From Gimesia sp. (GTDB lineage Bacteria; Planctomycetota; Planctomycetia; Planctomycetales; Planctomycetaceae), in NCBI GenBank assembly GCA_002706765.1, contig PAJV01000016.1, positions 170,001-234,000 of the forward strand: a stretch of 64,000 nucleotides of DNA. The letters are read 5' to 3'. Under the pieces are notes generated by a model. The model was not told where the DNA came from, did not search any database, and saw only the letters and a program-made list of their open reading frames with translations. Every line of letters starts with the position of its first letter. Position 1 is the stretch's first letter. The translations under genes and the position numbers were made by a program. Of this stretch, positions 25,971 to 34,543 are shown one piece after another.

Positions 25971-27446
25971 ATGGCCGATATTGAAACACGATTTTCTTCA
26001 CAGCTCATGTTGAAACGGTTCTCCGGGATCAGCTTTTCAATCATCTGCCTGGCATTCCTGTCCCTGCTCGCGAATCAAGCAGAAGCCCGACCGGCCCGTC
26101 AGCATCCCAACTTCGTCATCATCTTCACCGACGATCAAGGCTACCAGGATGTCGGCGTCTTCGGCTCTCCCAATATCAAAACTCCCAACCTCGACCAGAT
26201 GGCAAAAGACGGTGTCCGCTTCACCGACTTCTACGCGGCCCAGGCCGTCTGCTCTGCTTCCCGCGTCGCACTGCTCACAGGCTGCTATCCCAATCGGGTG
26301 GGTATCCGCGGCGCACTGGGGCCCCAATCCAAAATCGGGATTAACTCTGATGAAACCACCATCGCCGAAGTCGTCAAACCACAAGGCTATGCCACTGCAA
26401 TCTACGGCAAATGGCACCTGGGACACCTCCCCGAATTCCTGCCCACACGTCACGGCTTCGATGAATATTTCGGGCTCCCCTACTCCAACGATATGTGGCC
26501 CTTCCACCCCACCGCCGGCAAACGCTTTCCCGATCTCCCGCTGATCGAAAACGAAACCGTCATTAACCCCAAAGTCACCGGCGAAGAACAGGCCCAACTC
26601 ACCACCTGGTACACCGAACGAGCAGTCTCCTTCATCAATAAAAATCATGACCAGCCCTTCTTCCTCTACGTCCCACACTCGATGCCACACGTCCCCCTGT
26701 TCGTCAGCGACAAGTTCAAAGGCAAGTCCGAACAGGGGCTCTACGGCGATGTCATCATGGAAATCGACTGGTCCGTCGGCCAGATTCGACAGGCACTCAA
26801 AGAAAACGGCATCGAAGAGAACACACTGGTCATCTTCACCTCCGATAACGGCCCCTGGCTCTCCTACGGCGATCACGCCGGCTCCGCTCTCCCGCTGCGT
26901 GAAGGCAAAGGAACCGCCTGGGATGGTGGTCAACGCGAACCCTGCATCATGGCCTGGCCTGGTCAGATTCCAGCGGGCTCCGTCTGCAGCCAGATGGCGA
27001 TGACCATCGATATCCTCCCCACCATCGCGTATCTCTCCGGCGGTAAAGTCCCCCAGGATCGGATCATCGACGGCAAGAATATCTGGCCTCTGATGAGCGG
27101 CGAAAAGGGAGCAAAGTCTCCCCACGAAGCCCTCTACTTCTACTGGGGCGATCATCTCAACGCCGTCCGCAGCGGCAAATGGAAACTGCACTTCCCTCAT
27201 CCTTATCGCAGCCTGAAAGACAAACCCGGTTCCGGAGGCACCCCCGGACCTTACGTTCAGAAGAAAACTGATCTGGCCCTCTATAACCTCGAAGACGATG
27301 TCAGCGAAAGCAAAAACGTCGCCGACCAGCACCCCGAAGTCGTCAAACGCCTGACCGTGCTCGGAGAACAGGCCCGCGCAGACCTCGGCGATTCCGGCAC
27401 CAAACGCAAAGGCAAAAACAACCGCCAGCCCGGCCGACTGGACTGA
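25971..27446 (+). CDS. Secreted sulfatase (arylsulfatase A type, formylglycine-dependent)
   Basis: This 491-residue type I sulfatase has a signal peptide (about 13-40, hydrophobic [18 protein letters not shown]). Motifs are [17 protein letters not shown] for calcium binding and [11 protein letters not shown] (about 97-107), in which the cysteine is converted to formylglycine. [10 protein letters not shown] and [10 protein letters not shown] complete the active site. It would desulfate carbohydrate esters in the periplasm or outside the cell. Planctomycetes are known for large sulfatase sets directed at algal polysaccharides. The start has GGAAGGG upstream. It stands as a single gene with no sulfatase-maturation gene nearby. 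The substrate cannot be deduced. Confidence 0.95.
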   Translation: MADIETRFSSQLMLKRFSGISFSIICLAFLSLLANQAEARPARQHPNFVIIFTDDQGYQDVGVFGSPNIKTPNLDQMAKDGVRFTDFYAAQAVCSASRVALLTGCYPNRVGIRGALGPQSKIGINSDETTIAEVVKPQGYATAIYGKWHLGHLPEFLPTRHGFDEYFGLPYSNDMWPFHPTAGKRFPDLPLIENETVINPKVTGEEQAQLTTWYTERAVSFINKNHDQPFFLYVPHSMPHVPLFVSDKFKGKSEQGLYGDVIMEIDWSVGQIRQALKENGIEENTLVIFTSDNGPWLSYGDHAGSALPLREGKGTAWDGGQREPCIMAWPGQIPAGSVCSQMAMTIDILPTIAYLSGGKVPQDRIIDGKNIWPLMSGEKGAKSPHEALYFYWGDHLNAVRSGKWKLHFPHPYRSLKDKPGSGGTPGPYVQKKTDLALYNLEDDVSESKNVADQHPEVVKRLTVLGEQARADLGDSGTKRKGKNNRQPGRLD

Positions 27447-27464
27447 ATTCCAGCAGTTGGTGAA

Positions 27465-28037
27465 TTATAAATAATCCGTCTGAGGAAAATACTCGCGATA
27501 GAGATCATTCAACTCTTTCTGATCGTTACTCCACAACGGACGGTATTCTTCGCCACGATAGCCAGTCCAGACATACCCGGGCCGAAACGCTTTGCAAAAC
27601 TTTGGTTTCCCCAGTTTTTCAAACAGGGCTTCAGTAAATACACATTGAATAGAGAGCCGACACTCTTCTGATTTTCCGCAGCTATAGTAGTCGAGAAAAT
27701 CTTCCAGACTGTTCACTTCAATCAGACTGGCTTCCCAGGCCACGCGTGCAAACTGGAAATCGGGTCCTTGATGCAAGTGTTGATAGAGCCTGATCCCGGC
27801 CTCAGTACATTCAATCGCATCCGAAACTGTCTGTACCGCCCAGTCACTCAATTGGGGAGACGATAAGCTACAGGCATGCACACCCTCAGATGCCTGGAGA
27901 TCCTGATCGGATGCAAACTCCCAGTGAGTTATTTTACCCGTCTGCAATTCCAGAGTAAGGTTGGAGAAATGGGACTTGATTTCGGCCAGTTCTTCCGACG
28001 TCGTACACTCAATATATAAATCAAAGATAATTGCCAT
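27465..28037 (-). CDS. Hypothetical protein
   Basis: This 190-residue, acidic, soluble protein is of no recognised family (start MAIIFDLYIECTTSEELAEI). The frame opens at TTG 28073, but ATG 28037 gives the more natural N-terminus; neither has a strong ribosome binding site. It has many aromatic and cysteine residues and no membrane segment. The gene lies about 50 bases downstream of the transglutaminase-like gene on the same strand and may share its transcript. It converges on the sulfatase gene. Reading-frame length and codon use look coding, but nothing indicates a function. Confidence 0.7.
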   Translation of the reverse strand: MAIIFDLYIECTTSEELAEIKSHFSNLTLELQTGKITHWEFASDQDLQASEGVHACSLSSPQLSDWAVQTVSDAIECTEAGIRLYQHLHQGPDFQFARVAWEASLIEVNSLEDFLDYYSCGKSEECRLSIQCVFTEALFEKLGKPKFCKAFRPGYVWTGYRGEEYRPLWSNDQKELNDLYREYFPQTDYL

Positions 28038-28088
28038 TTCTGAGATAGCCCTACATCGTAATTCATTAGCCAAGCCATCACTGTCGGC

Positions 28089-29123
28089 TTACTGCGCGAG
28101 GAGCTTTTCCTGCTCAAGCTGTTTCTTCTCCCGCTCCAACTGTTTCCTCTTCTCCTCCAGTGACAAAGCCTTGGAAAATTCGATAAACAGGATTTCGGTC
28201 CCGTCGACAGTAATCCGGCCTGCCTTAATCCCGGCTGAAGCGTTGGGGAAATACTTCTCCAGTGTCGCGATGGGAACCGTCGGCTGTCCGTCGTGCGTCG
28301 CGATGTAAATAACGTGCCCCTTCGCCAGCGGCAGATAGGTGTCGTAGCCGGTATTGAACGACTTGGCCACAGTCAATCCCTTCTCCTGCGCCAACTTCGT
28401 CAGCTTCTGATAGTAGGGGGAATTGCCGATCACAAAACAGGTTTTCCCCAGCACGACTGACGCTGACGTGTCAACGGGCAGCAGACTCGCATCCAGTTTC
28501 GAAAAATACGCTTTGGTCTGTTGTTTCCATGCTTCCCATTGCAATGACATGATCATCGTTTTGGGATCATTGCCTTTATGATAGGCAAAACGATTCCCCG
28601 GCAGAATTCGAGCCTCGGGTGAATAATTCAGATAAACCCGTTTCGCTCCCGGATCCAGCAGCACCCATTTTCCGTCGAGATAAACTTCCAGAAACACATG
28701 TCCCGACCAGGTTTGAAACGAATCTCCTCTTTTCAAAGTCCAGATCCAGGGCACATCCATCGTTTTTACCCAGACCGTCGGGATGCCGGCACTTTTCAGT
28801 AGAACGCCACAGGCAATCGCATAATCAGCACAGCCACCATAGCAGCCATCCCCGATCACCGAATCATAGTTGCGCCACTCGTATGCCAGCTCAGCCTGAT
28901 ATTTCAAACTGGCATTCATCCAGTCCAGCACATTGGAAACCGTTTGCTGATCGCTGTCTGCCTTCAGTTTCAGCGCCTGCGCCTTGATCTTTGCCGAATC
29001 TCCCAGGCTGGCAGGAGCGATCAGATATTTCTCGGAAGTAGCATAATCAATGGCATCAAAAACGGGCTCTGCAGCCAGCAGACTCGAACCAGATAATATA
29101 AAAGGAATCAAAAACCGCCACAT
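28089..29123 (-). CDS. Secreted transglutaminase-like protein
   Basis: This 344-residue protein starts at ATG 29123, chosen because AGGAGAG lies just upstream; the frame opens nine codons earlier. A signal peptide (MWRFLIPFILSGSSLLAA) is followed by a transglutaminase-like core (about 85-165). The cysteine lies in GDGCYGGCADYAIACGVLL, the histidine in WSGHVFLEVYLDGKW, and the aspartate in VLLDPGAKRVYLN, in the usual Cys-His-Asp order. The C-terminus is a charged, coiled tail rich in Lys, Glu and Gln (LEREKKQLEQEKLLAQ). Such proteins act as periplasmic cysteine peptidases or in peptide cross-linking. The target is unknown. Confidence 0.85.
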   Translation of the reverse strand: MWRFLIPFILSGSSLLAAEPVFDAIDYATSEKYLIAPASLGDSAKIKAQALKLKADSDQQTVSNVLDWMNASLKYQAELAYEWRNYDSVIGDGCYGGCADYAIACGVLLKSAGIPTVWVKTMDVPWIWTLKRGDSFQTWSGHVFLEVYLDGKWVLLDPGAKRVYLNYSPEARILPGNRFAYHKGNDPKTMIMSLQWEAWKQQTKAYFSKLDASLLPVDTSASVVLGKTCFVIGNSPYYQKLTKLAQEKGLTVAKSFNTGYDTYLPLAKGHVIYIATHDGQPTVPIATLEKYFPNASAGIKAGRITVDGTEILFIEFSKALSLEEKRKQLEREKKQLEQEKLLAQ

Positions 29124-29217
29124 CGAATCTCTCCTGTGTAAGTCATTCAAAATCGATTCACTTTATTTGAACGGGAGTTAACTCTCCTGTGTATTATCTG
29201 GTTCTAAGTCCCATGAC

Positions 29218-29961
29218 TCAGCCTTCTACCATCTCTGCTTCGATCACATTTTCAGCGAAGCTCTGATACGCGGCGCCCACATCCTTCGCCATCGAATCCG
29301 GGAAGACATGGAACTCTCCTGCTTTCAAAGCAGCGACAATTCCCTCAGCGACCAGTTCGGGAGGTTCCGCGATCTCTTCAAAACCGGCGGCGTCTCCCAT
29401 ATCGGTGGCAATCGGGCCGGGATGCACACTGACGACCTGTGTTCCCTGTTCCTTCAACATCTCTTTTAATGCCTGTGTCACAGAATAAGAGGCAGCTTTG
29501 GAAGCACAATAGGTCGTGAACTGCGGAAAATTCTTGAGGGAAGCCACCGAATTCAACTGCACCAGCGCCCCGCCTCCGTTCGCTTTGAGCACGGGGGCAA
29601 ACGCCTGCGCCACCCGAATCAGGCCATACACGTTTGCATTCATCTCGAATTCCAGCGATTCAACCGCATCCTCAGACAATGCGGTTGCCGGCTTGAGAAC
29701 CCCTGCATTATTCACCACCAGCGACACATCACTGGCCACGTCCGCAGCGTTTTTAATCAATGCCGGCTTCGTCAGATCAAATTCCAGAGGCACTACGCGA
29801 TCACCATACGCGTCAATCAATCCAGCCACCGAAGATGTATCCCGGACAGCCGCATACACTTTGGTTGCCCCCGCTTTCAGCAATCCTTCCAGAATCGCTT
29901 TGCCAATCCCGCGGTTGGCTCCCGTAACCAATGCCACCTGCCCCTGAATCTCATAGCCCAT
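29218..29961 (-). CDS. Short-chain dehydrogenase/reductase (SDR)
   Basis: This 247-residue classical SDR has the cofactor loop [12 protein letters not shown] (about 13-24), NNAGVLKP (about 84-91) and catalytic Ser in QLNSVASL. The YxxxK active site is in [10 protein letters not shown] (about 150-159). It would oxidise or reduce a hydroxyl/carbonyl with NAD(P). Sequence length and motif spacing are standard. It is close to SDRs annotated as 3-oxoacyl reductase-like, but lacks a fatty-acid gene context, so the substrate is open. The gene is isolated: the transglutaminase-like gene follows about 95 bases downstream in the same direction. Confidence 0.93.
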   Translation of the reverse strand: MGYEIQGQVALVTGANRGIGKAILEGLLKAGATKVYAAVRDTSSVAGLIDAYGDRVVPLEFDLTKPALIKNAADVASDVSLVVNNAGVLKPATALSEDAVESLEFEMNANVYGLIRVAQAFAPVLKANGGGALVQLNSVASLKNFPQFTTYCASKAASYSVTQALKEMLKEQGTQVVSVHPGPIATDMGDAAGFEEIAEPPELVAEGIVAALKAGEFHVFPDSMAKDVGAAYQSFAENVIEAEMVEG

Positions 29962-30181
29962 CTCAGACTCCTTTATCCGACTTTAAAACCCGCGACCAAC
30001 TCGCAGTAACCAAATTTGAGCGACAAAGTCATTCTACGCCACGGCGCGAGTGAAACAAGGTTTGATTCTCACCTGGCGACAGGAACTTCAGTTACACTAT
30101 ATATCTAAGTGCTAAATGAAGTTATTATGAATCTTTGAAAAGAACTACATTTACGATGAGTATGCTCATATAGGTTTTTAA

Positions 30182-30955
30182 ATGTGTCCAGCACCATCAC
30201 CTGAATCAGTCAAGAAAATAAAGTCTGTATCAATTCAGGTAATGATCGCGTTCATGATCGCCGGGGGAATTTTCGCCCTTACTTATCCCGCTTTGAAACA
30301 GTCGCGTGAAATAGCCAGATCGCGCGCCAACCATCGTGGTAATCTGCGCATGCTTGGTATGGCCATGAGTATATACAGCAACAGACCCAATCAGTATTTT
30401 CCGATGGGAGGGAATACAAACCCACAGAATAAACCCCTGCATGGCTGGATGACGAGTCTGCTGCCCTACATAGGAGAATCCGCCATGGCGCGGGAGATTG
30501 ATGATTCCTATCCCTGGAACGCACCAGAAAACAAAGACGTCTTTTCAATTGTGATTCCGTCGTTTCTGAACTCTCATTTCGTGGATGGACCAAAGCAGGA
30601 TGCCGAGGGCTACGGCTTGACTCACTTCAGTGCTAACGCGAAGCTGTTTCCAATCGACCAAAATATCAGTACCAAATCCATCCAGGCAGCAGATGGCCTG
30701 TCCAACACGATTATGACTGGCGAAATCAATTCCCACTTTCCTGCCTGGGGTTCAGCCACAAATGTTCGCGATCCCGCCAAAGGGTTAAACGGCGGCCCCG
30801 ACTGCTTTGGCAGTCCAGACAGAAAAGGCGCATTTATGCTGTTTGCAGATGGGCATGTCCGTTTCATCGATCAGAATATCGATCCCCAGATTCTCAAAGC
30901 CCTCAGCACACCTGCCGGCGGTGAACCGATCCCCCAATGGGAGCAGGAATTCTAA
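30182..30955 (+). CDS. DUF1559 family protein (planctomycete prepilin-like, H-X9-DG)
   Basis: This 257-residue protein has one N-terminal transmembrane helix (about 18-38, MIAFMIAGGIFALTYPAL). The typical DUF1559 body follows, with NLRMLGMAMSIYS, LHGWMTSLLPYIGE, AADGLSNTIMTGEINSHFPAW and the C-terminal signature AFMLFADGHVRFIDQNID. Planctomycete genomes hold dozens of these. They resemble type II/IV pseudopilins, but the usual GFTLIE methylation site is absent here, so this is a degenerate or shortened N-terminus. ATG follows an AT-rich leader with a weak ribosome binding site. Surface or periplasmic location is likely; function unknown. Confidence 0.9.
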   Translation: MCPAPSPESVKKIKSVSIQVMIAFMIAGGIFALTYPALKQSREIARSRANHRGNLRMLGMAMSIYSNRPNQYFPMGGNTNPQNKPLHGWMTSLLPYIGESAMAREIDDSYPWNAPENKDVFSIVIPSFLNSHFVDGPKQDAEGYGLTHFSANAKLFPIDQNISTKSIQAADGLSNTIMTGEINSHFPAWGSATNVRDPAKGLNGGPDCFGSPDRKGAFMLFADGHVRFIDQNIDPQILKALSTPAGGEPIPQWEQEF

Positions 30956-30969
30956 TTCAGTTTTGAATA

Positions 30970-31785
30970 CTAGAGCCTGAAATGTCGAGGTTCGAATCTG
31001 TGAGCAGGGAAAGATTTCACTTCCTCAACCAGTTCCGCATCCAAGGGTTCTGGCAGTTCATTACTCATTCCATCATCTGAGAATTCCCAGACATGCACTC
31101 CCGCTCCGGCCACCCAGACACCAAAACGATGATTGCTCAACCAGCCTGCTCCCCACCCTGAACGCCAGTCGAATTTTTCTGACAAGGGGACAATTATTTT
31201 CTCCCGTGGCAACAGCAACTGAGCCTTGCCTCCATTCCAATCAGAGACGTGCAGTTGTAATTCTGCCTGGTCCCCCTGCACGGTCCAGACTTGATTCACA
31301 CTGAATTTCTCATCCGGTGAAGACAGATAAAACTTCAGATAATGATCCACAAGGTCAGAATACAGATCTTGCCCTTCCCGTTTAAACCTCTGCAGCAGTT
31401 CAATCGCCAGCAGAAAATCATTCCATTTCACCTCACCATGCTCATCAGGCCAGCTCCGATTCGTCTTGAAATCATGCATGATCATCACATTGAAGTTCCG
31501 CCGGAAGGCAATCGTCTCTCCGTCCCGGGTTGACAGTACTTCCAGCCGCCCAGAAGGAACGCGTTGCGGACCTATACCACAAAAATCACGCTCGGGTACC
31601 AGAGTTTTACCATTCTCTGTGATTTCATAGGAAACATAACCCGGAGGTTCATAAAAGAATTCGCCTTCACAATAGATATCCAGAGATCTGCCTTTGCCCA
31701 GATCAAAATGAAAATCACCTTCTGCAGGTTTCGATGAAAGGAAGGACAAACCAGCCCAGAGCACTCCCACCGTGAACAGAATCAC
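30970..31785 (-). CDS. Membrane-anchored or secreted hypothetical protein; possible ATT start
   Basis: This protein of about 271 residues has an N-terminal hydrophobic segment (ILFTVGVLWAGLSFLSS) and a soluble remainder rich in Trp and Asp. I recognise no domain. The listed start is GTG 31785, with no ribosome binding site. Eight codons upstream, in frame, an ATT at 31809 follows AAGGA at a spacing of seven to eight bases, and would add (M)FNRTNILV, placing an arginine before the hydrophobic segment as expected for a signal sequence. There is no ATG before the in-frame stop at 31834-31836. It converges on the DUF1559 gene with a gap of 14 bases. Confidence 0.75.
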   Translation of the reverse strand: MILFTVGVLWAGLSFLSSKPAEGDFHFDLGKGRSLDIYCEGEFFYEPPGYVSYEITENGKTLVPERDFCGIGPQRVPSGRLEVLSTRDGETIAFRRNFNVMIMHDFKTNRSWPDEHGEVKWNDFLLAIELLQRFKREGQDLYSDLVDHYLKFYLSSPDEKFSVNQVWTVQGDQAELQLHVSDWNGGKAQLLLPREKIIVPLSEKFDWRSGWGAGWLSNHRFGVWVAGAGVHVWEFSDDGMSNELPEPLDAELVEEVKSFPAHRFEPRHFRL

Positions 31786-31910
31786 CAGGATATTAGTTCG
31801 ATTAAAAATGGTATTTTTCCTTGCAGCAATATTTCATATTCGGTGGTTTCACTTACCTGACGGTTTAAATCTCCCGTATCTCAACAACACTTTAATAGAA
31901 TTATTTTCCA

Positions 31911-32177
31911 CTAAGCATCCGGACTGGTCTCCGTCGCCAGGACAATCAATCCGCAACGATTTGTCCCGGCTTCTATAAAATTCCCCAGCATTCGTTCTCC
32001 TCTTTCTTCATCAGAAAATCGAACCGTTAGTTGAACCGATTGACCTGGCAGAATGGAATAATCAGCCTTCCCCGTACCACACCAGTCCCAATTCGCTTTT
32101 CGCCAGAGCCCCTTTCTGAATATACGGTAAATCGGAGAGAATACACTCGCAGCTCGCCACCACTCAGCATAAAACAA
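31911..32177 (-). pseudogene. Short hypothetical frame, possible gene remnant
   Basis: This frame of 88 codons (TTG start, in-frame stop just upstream) looks protein-like in its last 50 residues: ADYSILPGQSVQLTVRFSD, then GNFIEAGTNRCGLIVLATE. It has no good start. It may be the 3' remnant of a longer gene or a small hypothetical protein. It precedes the membrane-anchored hypothetical gene on the same strand by about 125 bases. Low confidence in either reading. Confidence 0.3.
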
Positions 32178-32208
32178 ATGCCCCGCCAGTTATAGATTTT
32201 ATTTGACC

Positions 32209-32233
32209 ATCCCCCCTGAATCGGGGATTTTTT
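32209..32233 (+). terminator. Orphan terminator-like hairpin
   Basis: ATCCCC pairs with GGGGAT around an 8-9-base loop and is followed by a T run. On the plus strand no gene ends here, the nearest upstream plus-strand stop being at 30955. It could terminate antisense transcription or be a relic. Confidence 0.5.
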
Positions 32234-32407
32234 ATTTCCCCTGCAGACCGATCTTTCGCACAATATGAAGATTTGATGCAGCTTGCGGGAACCAGTCTTG
32301 AATGGCTTGAGAGGTTCCTGCCTGGATATCACAATAACGGAACCAGATAAACAACCTCTGAAACTGTAACGGCTTATAGAATTTCTCCAGAAAAGGATGC
32401 GCCAGGC

Positions 32408-33709
32408 ATGCCTGTGAATGATACTCGGCTCCTTCGCCTCTGCACGCTGCTGCTCACGATCATCGCATCGATTGATTCCTCTGCTGATGCCTGCACCACC
32501 GCCGTCATCAGTGGCAAAGCAACCGTCGACGGCCGACCGCTGCTCTGGAAAAACCGCGATGCCCCGGCCCGGCACAATGAAGTTGCACTGCTTACGGAAG
32601 GTCCGCTGCGGGCGATTGCCGTCGTCAATGCCGGCAGTCGCAGGTCGGCCTGGATGGGCATGAACGAGGCCGGCTTCTGTATCGAAAACTCCCTCAGCAC
32701 CGACCTCCGTCAACCCGGCAAAAAGACCGGGTTCAACAACGGCACACTCATCAAACGCGCGCTGCAGACCTGCCGCACCGTCGCGGATTTCAAACAGCTG
32801 CTCGAAGAAACCAATCAGACCGGTCGACGCACCGATGCCAACTTCGGCGTCATCGATGCCCAGGGAGGCGCGGCCCTGTTTGAAACCGGTCCCACCAGCT
32901 TCACGATGTTCGATGCCAACGACCCGGCGGTCGCGCCTCACGGCTATTTCGTCCGTTCCAACTTCGCGACCACCGCCCACGATTTCCCGGCTAATCCCAC
33001 ACCGGAACAGCTGGGCAAGATCTATTCTGCAGAACGCTATTCCCAGGCCTGTTCCCGACTCGACCTGCAGAAAGACAAAGGCATCACCGTCGATTATCTC
33101 ATTCGCCATCTGACGCGCGATCTTTCTCAGGAAACAGGTACTCCCCATCCCGGCACTGTCAATGGTTCTGCCGCTCCCTTGCCTGCGACTATCGCTACCA
33201 AAAATACGATCAGCCGCACGACCACGGTTTCCGCAGCTGTCTTTCACGGCGTCAAACCGGGCGAAGATCCCCGGCTGGCGACGATGTGGACCATCCTCGG
33301 CAATCCCAGTTTTTCGCTCGCCGTTCCCTCCTGGGTCGACGTCCAGACCATCGCTGAACCACTGACTGATGAAAACGGCGCCGCACTGGGAGAGATCGCC
33401 ATCACCCTCCGCGACTGGAATAAAACTGACGACGGCAACAGCATCAGCACTCAGTGTCTGCCCGGCATCTGGTCTGATCTCTGGCCCGTCGAAGATAAAA
33501 TCCTCACGCTCACCAGCAGATTTCAGCAGGCACGCAAGGAGCATGGCTACTCTGTCGGAGCCATTACCCGCTTCCACCAGAAAATGGCAGATCTCGCGAT
33601 GACCGCCATGCAGCAGGAACTTCGCGAAATGAAGCAGGCAGCGATCACCTTTCCGGCTCCGCCGCCCCCCACGTTTGCTCCTGTCAAAAAGACCATCGTG
33701 ATTCCCTGA
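32408..33709 (+). CDS. Secreted Ntn hydrolase, C45 / linear amide C-N hydrolase type
   Basis: This 433-residue protein has a signal peptide ending ...SSADA, directly before a cysteine at residue 29 (CTTAVISGKATVDGRPLLWK). A nucleophilic Cys at the new N-terminus followed by a WKNRD motif is the mark of the choloylglycine hydrolase / acyl-CoA:6-APA acyltransferase (C45) group of Ntn hydrolases. GMNEAGFCIENS, NFGVIDAQGGAALFET and NFATT also fit. It would cleave an amide bond outside the cytoplasm; candidates include N-acyl amides such as acyl-homoserine lactones or bile-salt-like conjugates, but the substrate is not determinable. A GATase-like gene follows 28 bases downstream and may be co-transcribed. 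Confidence 0.85.
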   Translation: MPVNDTRLLRLCTLLLTIIASIDSSADACTTAVISGKATVDGRPLLWKNRDAPARHNEVALLTEGPLRAIAVVNAGSRRSAWMGMNEAGFCIENSLSTDLRQPGKKTGFNNGTLIKRALQTCRTVADFKQLLEETNQTGRRTDANFGVIDAQGGAALFETGPTSFTMFDANDPAVAPHGYFVRSNFATTAHDFPANPTPEQLGKIYSAERYSQACSRLDLQKDKGITVDYLIRHLTRDLSQETGTPHPGTVNGSAAPLPATIATKNTISRTTTVSAAVFHGVKPGEDPRLATMWTILGNPSFSLAVPSWVDVQTIAEPLTDENGAALGEIAITLRDWNKTDDGNSISTQCLPGIWSDLWPVEDKILTLTSRFQQARKEHGYSVGAITRFHQKMADLAMTAMQQELREMKQAAITFPAPPPPTFAPVKKTIVIP

Positions 33710-33737
33710 TCTCAGCGTTAATTCGAAAGATTTTCCC

Positions 33738-34505
33738 ATGCACTCCGTTTCAAATTTCCTGCTGCTGGCAGCATGCATTTTTATACCTGCTTCGCTACAG
33801 TCCGTGGTTATGGCAGAAGAAACCATGCCGGTTCGCGTCGCGATTCTTGATTTCCCCGCATCCGGCTCTCAGGGGTACAGGAATCTGCAACGGTTTCTGA
33901 TCCCGAAAAATGGCTTTGAGTCCACGGTCATTTCGCCCGAAGCAATTCGCAAAGGTGATTTGAAAAACTTCGACGTCGTCATCATGCCGGGCGGCAGTGG
34001 CAGCGGTCAGGCCAAGGCACTCAAACCGGAAGGCCGGGCAGCGGTCCGCACGTTCGTGAAAAACGGAGGCGGCTACGTTGGCATCTGTGCCGGCGCTTAT
34101 CTGGCTTCTTCGCATTACGAGTGGTCACTCGATCTCATCAACGCCCGTGTCTGGGATCGCTCCCACTGGAACCGGGGCAAAAGTAACGTCACCATCCAGT
34201 TGACTCCCGTCGGCTCGGAAGTACTCAGCAATACAAATTCAAAGTACAACATCTATTATTCGAACGGCCCCTTACTCGTTCCCGACAATCAACCCGATCT
34301 CCCCGGCTACGAAGTCCTGGCAACTTTTGAATCCGAAGTCGCCAATAACGGTGCCCCGACTGAAGCGATGATCGGCACCCACGCCATCATCCGTTCCAAA
34401 TTCGGCTCCGGTCGCGTCATCTGCTTCAGTCCCCACGCTGAAACCAAAAACGGCCCGCATTCCCTGATCGCCACCGGCATCTACTGGGCCGCGAATCAGG
34501 AGTGA
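33738..34505 (+). CDS. Secreted class I glutamine amidotransferase-like protein (BPL_N domain)
   Basis: This 255-residue protein has a signal peptide (FLLLAACIFIPASLQSVVMA). A flavodoxin-like domain follows, with VVIMPGGSGSGQAKAL and the nucleophile elbow GGGYVGICAGAYLASSHY. The domain belongs to the biotin-protein-ligase N-terminal (BPL_N) group of GATase-like proteins, which keep the cysteine but act in undefined reactions. A C-terminal block, GSGRVICFSPHAETKNGPHS, is also conserved in this group. It follows the Ntn hydrolase gene closely, and both products are exported, so they may serve one extracytoplasmic pathway. Function is uncertain. Confidence 0.85.
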   Translation: MHSVSNFLLLAACIFIPASLQSVVMAEETMPVRVAILDFPASGSQGYRNLQRFLIPKNGFESTVISPEAIRKGDLKNFDVVIMPGGSGSGQAKALKPEGRAAVRTFVKNGGGYVGICAGAYLASSHYEWSLDLINARVWDRSHWNRGKSNVTIQLTPVGSEVLSNTNSKYNIYYSNGPLLVPDNQPDLPGYEVLATFESEVANNGAPTEAMIGTHAIIRSKFGSGRVICFSPHAETKNGPHSLIATGIYWAANQE

Positions 34506-34543
34506 TCTGATTTGATCATTGTCAAAAGATCTGGCTTCACTTA

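Noticed and set aside
26037-27332. 431-codon minus-strand frame opposite the sulfatase
   Set aside because: Shadow of a strongly coding, motif-complete sulfatase gene; no start signal.
30983-31003. GGTTCGAATC sequence like a tRNA T-arm
   Set aside because: No acceptor stem, anticodon arm or D-arm around it; it encodes the C-terminus of a hypothetical protein on the minus strand.
32027-33826. 599-codon minus-strand frame opposite the Ntn hydrolase
   Set aside because: The plus strand carries a signal peptide and Ntn motifs; the antisense product is low-complexity and has no recognisable domain.
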